Shown here piece by piece: positions 59,378 to 64,000 of a stretch of 64,000 nt of DNA. This DNA is from an uncultured Eubacteriales bacterium (GTDB lineage Bacteria; Bacillota; Clostridia; Peptostreptococcales; Anaerovoracaceae): positions 1 through 64,000 of the forward strand of contig UQNJ01000007.1 in NCBI GenBank assembly GCA_900542295.1, in the 5' to 3' direction. The notes beneath the pieces are model-generated. The model saw only the letters and a program-made list of their open reading frames with translations, had not been told where the DNA came from and did not search any database. The position numbers and the translations under genes are program-made. Position 1 is the first letter of the stretch. The number at the start of each line of letters is the position of its first letter.

Positions 59378-61828
59378 TTATGCAAATCCCATGGCTAATC
59401 CTATCATTCTTACAACAAAAGCAGCCATCCATGCGATTAAGCATTGTCCTACTACTATGAAAACTGCCCATTTACCCCCAAGTTCTCTCTTAATGGAGGC
59501 TACCGCCGCTACACATGGTGTGTAAAGCAGGCAGAAAACCAGAAGAGACACAGCAGAAAGCGGTGTGAGTATTGAAGTTATTTCCGTTCCCTCTCCTAAA
59601 AGTACAGACAATGTGGAAACCACACTTTCCTTAGCCATAAATCCGGCTATCAAGGCGGTAGAAATTCTCCAGTCGCCAAATCCAAGAGGTATAAATAGCG
59701 GCGCTATTATTCCTGCTACGAAAGCCAGTATGCTGTCATGAGAATCAGCCACAATGTCAAGTCTGAAATCAAAAGTCTGTAAGAACCAGACAACTATAGA
59801 GGCAACAAATATAACGGTAAATGCTCTCTGCAAAAAATCCTTGGCTTTATCCCACAATAGATGCATGACATTTTTTGCTCCCGGCAGTCTGTAATTAGGT
59901 AACTCCATGACAAAAGGAACTGCCTCACCTTTAAACATAAACATCTTGGATACGAGAGCAACGAGGATTCCTACAATTATTCCGGTAAAATAAAGTCCAA
60001 CCATTATAAGAGCACCTTTACCGGGGAAAAAGGCCGCAGTAAAAAATCCATATATAGGAAGTTTTGCCGTACAGCTCATAAAAGGTGTAAGCATTATGGT
60101 CATACGCCTGTCTCTTGCAGACGGCAAAGTTCTGGAAGCCATAACTCCCGGCACAGTACATCCAAAACCTATAAGCATCGGCACAATACTTCTTCCTGAA
60201 AGCCCGATTTTCCTAAGGAGCTTATCCATAACAAAAGCTATTCTTGCCATATATCCGCTGTCTTCAAGCATAGATAGAAAGAAGAACAGCGTAACTATTA
60301 TAGGTATAAAGCTCAATACACTGCCTACTCCATTGAAAATTCCGTCAATTACAAGAGAATTGAGCGCCGGATTGACATTAAAATATATCAGCCATGCATC
60401 AACCTCAATGGTCAGATTCTCTATACCTGCCTCCAGCAGTCCCTGGAGCCATGCCCCTATAACATTAAAGGTCAGCCAAAACACCAACGCCATTATTGCC
60501 ACAAATGCGGGTATTGCCGTATATTTACCGGTCAGAATCTTGTCTATCTTGCGGCTTCTTTCGTGTTCCTTACTCTCGTGGGGTTTTACCACGGTAGCCG
60601 CACACAATCTCTGTATAAAATCAAATCTCATGTCAGCAATGGCAGCAGCACGATCAAGTCCTCTCTCTGCCTCCATCTGACTTATGATATGTTCTATCAT
60701 TTCTTTCTCATTGTCGGTAAGGTCTAAAGCCTCCAAAACCATTTCATCGCCTTCTACCAGTTTTGCCGCCGCAAATCTCAAAGGTATTGATGCATTAGCT
60801 GCATGATCCTCTATCAAATGCATTATTCCATGAAGGCATCTGTGTACCGCTCCACCATTTTGATCTTTTCCGCAAAAATCCGTTCTTCCCGGTCTTTCAC
60901 GATTCTGAGCTATATGTACAGCATGTCTTACAAGTTCATCTATTCCTTCATTTTTAACTGCTGAAATCGGTACGACAGGAATCCCTAACATTGCTTCCAT
61001 TTCATTGATATCTATAGTTCCTCCGTTGCCTCTGACTTCATCCATCATGTTCAGTGCAAGCACTATAGGAATATCAAGTTCCATAAGCTGCATGGTAAGA
61101 TAAAGATTTCTCTCTATGTTAGTTGCATCAACGATGTTTATTATTCCATGGGGTTTTTCATTAAGAATGAATTCTCTTGATACAATTTCTTCACTGCTGT
61201 ATGGAGAAAGCGAATATATGCCGGGAAGATCCGTAACCCTTGTATCCGGATATCCCTTTATCACTCCACTCTTGCGGTCAACAGTAACTCCGGGAAAATT
61301 ACCCACATGCTGGTTTGAGCCTGTAAGCTGATTGAACAATGTTGTCTTGCCACAGTTTTGGTTTCCTGCCAGCGCAAATGACAGCTCTGTTCCCTTCGGC
61401 AAAGGTTCTGCCGCAGTCTTTAAATGATATCTTCCTTCTTCTCCCAATCCCGGATGTTCTCTGCCTTTAGACACTGCATTACGACCGTCTGTGCCGTCAT
61501 ATGCACTGCTGCACGCTTCTTTGCATTTCCTGCACGAACCGCTGCACATTAAAGAGTCGTTATATTGATTTTCGCAGCGGTTTCGGCTGCCTGCGTCTTT
61601 TACACTTGCCTCATCTATTTCTATTTTTTCCGCATCTGCCAGACGCAAAGTCAGCTCATATCCATGTATTCTCAATTCTATAGGGTCCCCCATAGGTGCA
61701 TATTTTACAACTGTCACATTTGCCCCCGGTATGACTCCCATATCTAAAAAATGTTGTCTTAGGGAACCATCTCCTCCAACAGTCTTTATAACTGCACTCT
61801 TTCCTATTTTCAATTCCTTAAGCGTCAT
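59378..61828 (-). CDS. feoB: FeoA-FeoB fusion ferrous iron transporter
   Basis: 816 residues. Residues 1-73 are a FeoA domain (LKELKIGKSAVIK, HFLDMGVIPGANVTVV, GYELTLRLADAEKI). A linker of about 75 residues contains five cysteines (C85, C95, C99, C102, C106). The FeoB G domain starts near 150 (AGNQNCGKTT, VTDLPGIYSL, NMMDE) and the permease half ends the protein. The start at 61828 overlaps the LysR stop by ATGA; an upstream TTG at 61849 is less likely. A second Feo system beside the separate genes at 942-3517. Confidence 0.94.
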   Translation of the reverse strand: MTLKELKIGKSAVIKTVGGDGSLRQHFLDMGVIPGANVTVVKYAPMGDPIELRIHGYELTLRLADAEKIEIDEASVKDAGSRNRCENQYNDSLMCSGSCRKCKEACSSAYDGTDGRNAVSKGREHPGLGEEGRYHLKTAAEPLPKGTELSFALAGNQNCGKTTLFNQLTGSNQHVGNFPGVTVDRKSGVIKGYPDTRVTDLPGIYSLSPYSSEEIVSREFILNEKPHGIINIVDATNIERNLYLTMQLMELDIPIVLALNMMDEVRGNGGTIDINEMEAMLGIPVVPISAVKNEGIDELVRHAVHIAQNRERPGRTDFCGKDQNGGAVHRCLHGIMHLIEDHAANASIPLRFAAAKLVEGDEMVLEALDLTDNEKEMIEHIISQMEAERGLDRAAAIADMRFDFIQRLCAATVVKPHESKEHERSRKIDKILTGKYTAIPAFVAIMALVFWLTFNVIGAWLQGLLEAGIENLTIEVDAWLIYFNVNPALNSLVIDGIFNGVGSVLSFIPIIVTLFFFLSMLEDSGYMARIAFVMDKLLRKIGLSGRSIVPMLIGFGCTVPGVMASRTLPSARDRRMTIMLTPFMSCTAKLPIYGFFTAAFFPGKGALIMVGLYFTGIIVGILVALVSKMFMFKGEAVPFVMELPNYRLPGAKNVMHLLWDKAKDFLQRAFTVIFVASIVVWFLQTFDFRLDIVADSHDSILAFVAGIIAPLFIPLGFGDWRISTALIAGFMAKESVVSTLSVLLGEGTEITSILTPLSAVSLLVFCLLYTPCVAAVASIKRELGGKWAVFIVVGQCLIAWMAAFVVRMIGLAMGFA

Positions 61829-62706
61829 AACTGTGTAAACTCCTTGCAAATTTTTCTGTATTCCTGTGCATAAATACTCCCTTTATTCCATACAAAGGTA
61901 AAATCATGCTCAACAACAAAGTCTTTTAATTTTATTTCCCTGAGATTGCCTCTCTGTATTTCTTCAGCTGCCGCAATTTCGTATAAAAATGTTATTCCGC
62001 AGTCAGCTTTAACAAGCTGTATTATTGCCGCAAGACTGTCAACTTCCATACAATGTGCAAAATCATCTGTCTCCATGCCGTGTGCTTCGAGATTTTTCTC
62101 CATGATATCTCTTGTTCCAGAGCCTCTTTCTCTCATAATAAGCCTCTGACCGACGAGATCTTTCAAAGTTTTTGGAGATGTCTTGAAGGTATGATCTGCG
62201 GAACAGACCGGTATATATCTTTCTGTGGAAAAATGAAGATAATCATATTCTTCCTTAGGAAAATATCCTTCTATGACAGCAAATTCAATTTCATGTCCTT
62301 TTATTTTTTTCAGCAGTTCATCGGTATTGGCTATCGTAAGATTGATTTCCGTATCCGAATGTTTATCAATGTACTTTTTAAGAGGTTCTATTATAGCATA
62401 ATCGCCTACAGTCATTGTAGCACCCATACGCCATTTAAAACTGCTGCTTTTCAGCTCCAAAATTTTATTTCGTAAAATGCCCTCATCACTCTTCATAGTT
62501 CTGGCTGCCATAAGCAGAAGCCTGCCCTGCTCCGTAAGCGTCAGCTGCTTTTTCTCGTAGGTAAACAGCTTCACTCCATAAAGCTTTTCTAAATACTTTA
62601 TATGTTGAGATACAGCAGGCTGAGTCATAGATAATGCTTTTGCAGCTTTTGTATAACTCATTTTATCACATACACATATAAAAGTATCTATTCTATGATC
62701 TAACAT
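61825..62706 (-). CDS. LysR family transcriptional regulator
   Basis: 293 residues. N-terminal winged helix (MLDHRIDTFICVCDKMSYTKAAKALSMTQPAVSQHIKYLEKLYGVKLF) and a periplasmic-binding-protein-like effector domain with RERGSGTRDIMEKNL, a pattern of the CysL/YeiE-like group. It is divergent from a YeiH-family permease gene, the usual partner of such regulators, and is co-transcribed with and overlaps the feoAB fusion. The effector is unknown. Confidence 0.93.
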   Translation of the reverse strand: MLDHRIDTFICVCDKMSYTKAAKALSMTQPAVSQHIKYLEKLYGVKLFTYEKKQLTLTEQGRLLLMAARTMKSDEGILRNKILELKSSSFKWRMGATMTVGDYAIIEPLKKYIDKHSDTEINLTIANTDELLKKIKGHEIEFAVIEGYFPKEEYDYLHFSTERYIPVCSADHTFKTSPKTLKDLVGQRLIMRERGSGTRDIMEKNLEAHGMETDDFAHCMEVDSLAAIIQLVKADCGITFLYEIAAAEEIQRGNLREIKLKDFVVEHDFTFVWNKGSIYAQEYRKICKEFTQL

Positions 62707-62739
62707 CGCATATTTCCTTATCGTTTTTCTTTAATTATA

Positions 62740-62818
62740 ATATATTTTTATCGTTAAATAAATATGTATAATTTTACTTTATTGAAAATTCATGATATAT
62801 TTTTATCGGTAAATAAAT
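62740..62818. repeat. Two direct repeats in the LysR/YeiH intergenic region
   Basis: Copies at 62740-62763 and 62795-62818, 24 bases each, differ at one base and are 55 bases apart (about five helical turns). Each holds a TTTA-TCG(G/T)-TAAA dyad, fitting LysR-type sites that regulate both directions. Confidence 0.7.
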
Positions 62819-62836
62819 CCACGAAAGGAAAATAAA

Positions 62837-63871
62837 ATGAATTTTATTAAAAATAATGCCGCAGGTATCTTTCTGTGTCTCGCAATCGCAGTTCCGTCAT
62901 GGTTTTTGGGTAAGCTTTTTCCCATAATAGGCGGAGCCATTATATCAATACTATCCGGAATGGTTGTGACTCTTTTTATAAAAGACAAGAAAAGTTTTGA
63001 AAAAGGGATAAAATTCACTTCAAAAAAGATTCTCCAATGGGCCGTTGTCCTGCTTGGCTTCGGAATGAACCTTAATGTAATCTTACAGATTGGGCGTCAA
63101 TCACTTCCCATAATTATCTGTACCATCACTGTGTCTCTTTTAATCGCATATTTTCTGCACAAAGCTTTGAAAATACCTGATAAGATATCAACTCTGATAG
63201 GTGTGGGTTCGTCAATATGCGGAGGCTCTGCCATAGCTGCAACTGCTCCTGTTATAGATGCAGATGATGAGGAAGTCGCACAGGCCATCTCGGTAATATT
63301 CTTCTTTAATGTAATAGCCGCCGTAATATTTCCTACTTTAGGCAGTCTTTTGGGATTTTCTCAAACAGACGGTTATGCTTTCGGCGTATTTGCAGGTACA
63401 GCAATAAATGACACATCCTCAGTTACAGCTGCCGCCTCCACATGGGACAGCATGTACGGCCTTGGTGCTTTTACGCTTGATACTGCCGTTACGGTAAAAT
63501 TAACAAGAACCCTTGCAATAATACCTATAACACTTGTTCTTGCTTTTATTCGTACAAGAAAAGCCAAACAATCCAAAGACTCCGGCAAATTCAGTATGAA
63601 GCAAATTTTCCCTTTCTTCATACTTTACTTTGTGGCCGCCTCTGTAATAACAACGGTATGTGTTTCGGCAGGTGTTGATATAGCTGCGTTTACGCCTCTT
63701 AAAGAGCTGAGTAAGTTCTTTATAGTTCTCGCAATGGCTGCAATAGGGCTTAACACTAACATAGTAAAGCTGGTAAAGACAGGCGGCAAACCGATATTTT
63801 TAGGTCTTTGCTGCTGGATAGGTATAACTGTCGTAAGCCTTGTTCTTCAGCATTTTCTTGGTATATGGTAA
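62837..63871 (+). CDS. YeiH family (UPF0324) permease, putative sulfate exporter
   Basis: 344 residues with about ten membrane helices. Family marks: WAVVLLGFGMNLN, LIGVGSSICGGSAIAATAPVIDADDEE, GTAINDTSSVTAAAS and AAIGLNTNI near the end. Annotated in databases as putative sulfate exporter; the function is poorly proven. AAAGGAA precedes the ATG. Divergent from and likely controlled by the LysR regulator. Confidence 0.92.
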   Translation: MNFIKNNAAGIFLCLAIAVPSWFLGKLFPIIGGAIISILSGMVVTLFIKDKKSFEKGIKFTSKKILQWAVVLLGFGMNLNVILQIGRQSLPIIICTITVSLLIAYFLHKALKIPDKISTLIGVGSSICGGSAIAATAPVIDADDEEVAQAISVIFFFNVIAAVIFPTLGSLLGFSQTDGYAFGVFAGTAINDTSSVTAAASTWDSMYGLGAFTLDTAVTVKLTRTLAIIPITLVLAFIRTRKAKQSKDSGKFSMKQIFPFFILYFVAASVITTVCVSAGVDIAAFTPLKELSKFFIVLAMAAIGLNTNIVKLVKTGGKPIFLGLCCWIGITVVSLVLQHFLGIW

Positions 63872-63878
63872 TCTAAAA

Positions 63879-63914
63879 ATACCCTCCTTGCCGGTTGTCC
63901 GGTAAAGAGGGTAT
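63879..63914 (+). terminator. Probable terminator after the YeiH-like gene
   Basis: ATACCCTC...CCGG / CCGG...GAGGGTAT stem, eight bases after the stop. The T-tail is weak. It may also serve the minus-strand gene at the window edge. Confidence 0.6.
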
Positions 63915-63949
63915 ATATCATTTATACTGTGCCGATTTTTAAATATTTT

Positions 63950-64000
63950 TTACTTGTTATTCCTGATAGCTTCTGCCATTCGTTCAAGACCGGTCTTAAT
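63950..64000 (-). CDS. 3' end of a minus-strand gene, probably an aminotransferase
   Basis: Only the last 16 codons are present: IKTGLERMAEAIRNNK, then TAA. An end of the form I-x-x-G-L-x-R-(I/M)-x-x-A is common in PLP aminotransferases of the AspC/MalY group, but too little is seen to be sure. Confidence 0.5.
   Translation of the reverse strand: MKTGLERMAEAIRNNK

Noticed and set aside
1..64000. CRISPR arrays, insertion sequences, prophage or integrase genes
   Set aside because: No regularly spaced repeats, transposase, integrase or phage structural protein was seen on either strand.

Overview
The window reads as chromosomal DNA of a low-to-moderate GC, anaerobic, probably spore-forming Bacillota of class Clostridia. 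The signs are SigH, CarD, a PIN/TRAM YacL-like protein, mini-RNase III, an IspD-IspF fusion, split glutamate formimidoyltransferase and formimidoyl-THF cyclodeaminase, a class B sortase, strong AGGAGG-type ribosome binding sites, and amino-acid rather than sugar catabolism. An amino-acid-fermenting relative of the Anaerovoracaceae (Family XIII) would fit, but that placement is inference. No phage, IS element or CRISPR array is visible.

Layout. (1) 1-9.1 kb: the 5' part of tuf on the minus strand, a feoA / feoB / Cys-rich peptide iron locus with two GTTAG-type palindromic operators, then a sigma-54 activator divergent from an NhaC-type antiporter and a D-aminoacylase-family gene. A consensus -24/-12 promoter and a 31-bp upstream palindrome lie between them. 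tRNA-Thr(GGT) follows. (2) 9.2-19.7 kb: a minus-strand housekeeping block, carD - PIN/TRAM - ispDF - proS - cyclophilin - cysE - cysS - mrnC - thyA - folA - rlmB - sigH. (3) 19.9-25.8 kb: an OmpR-type two-component system on plus; radA with a LexA/SOS box and an EF-G-like GTPase on minus. (4) 25.9-28.6 kb: a TetR-controlled operon in decay, with TetR and its operators intact, MATE transporter frameshifted, and a cytidylate kinase-like gene cut by an in-frame TAG.

(5) 28.7-35.7 kb: the least ordinary locus, a plus-strand operon of three genes. The first encodes a 1600-residue mosaic (HDIG-type phosphohydrolase, helical repeats, NadD-like nucleotidyltransferase, GNAT-like, phosphoribosyltransferase-like). 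The second encodes a lactate/malate-dehydrogenase-like protein and the third a double flavodoxin-like protein with four clustered cysteines. Together they suggest an uncharacterised nucleotide or pyridine-cofactor pathway. (6) 35.7-45.7 kb: DMT transporter, asnS, a broken VanZ gene, a short DtxR/MntR-type regulator, a probable structured RNA, tRNA-Leu(CAG), AI-2E family permease, glycosyltransferase-51, GntR regulator, ispE, a Big_5 membrane protein, tadA and two small proteins. (7) 45.9-52.6 kb: NSS symporter, alr, uridine kinase-like, DUF2284, an amidohydrolase-fold protein without its metal ligands paired with a DUF4430 lipoprotein, and srtB. (8) 52.6-59 kb: a complete histidine-to-glutamate operon, hutH-hutU-hutI-fchA-ftcD. 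(9) 59.3-64 kb: a second ferrous iron transporter (FeoA-FeoB fusion) co-transcribed with a LysR regulator that is divergent from a YeiH-family permease, then the 3' end of a probable aminotransferase.

Functionally, the window joins translation and isoprenoid housekeeping, iron import by two Feo systems, histidine catabolism feeding one-carbon units to folate enzymes (thyA/folA are nearby), and several regulated accessory operons.
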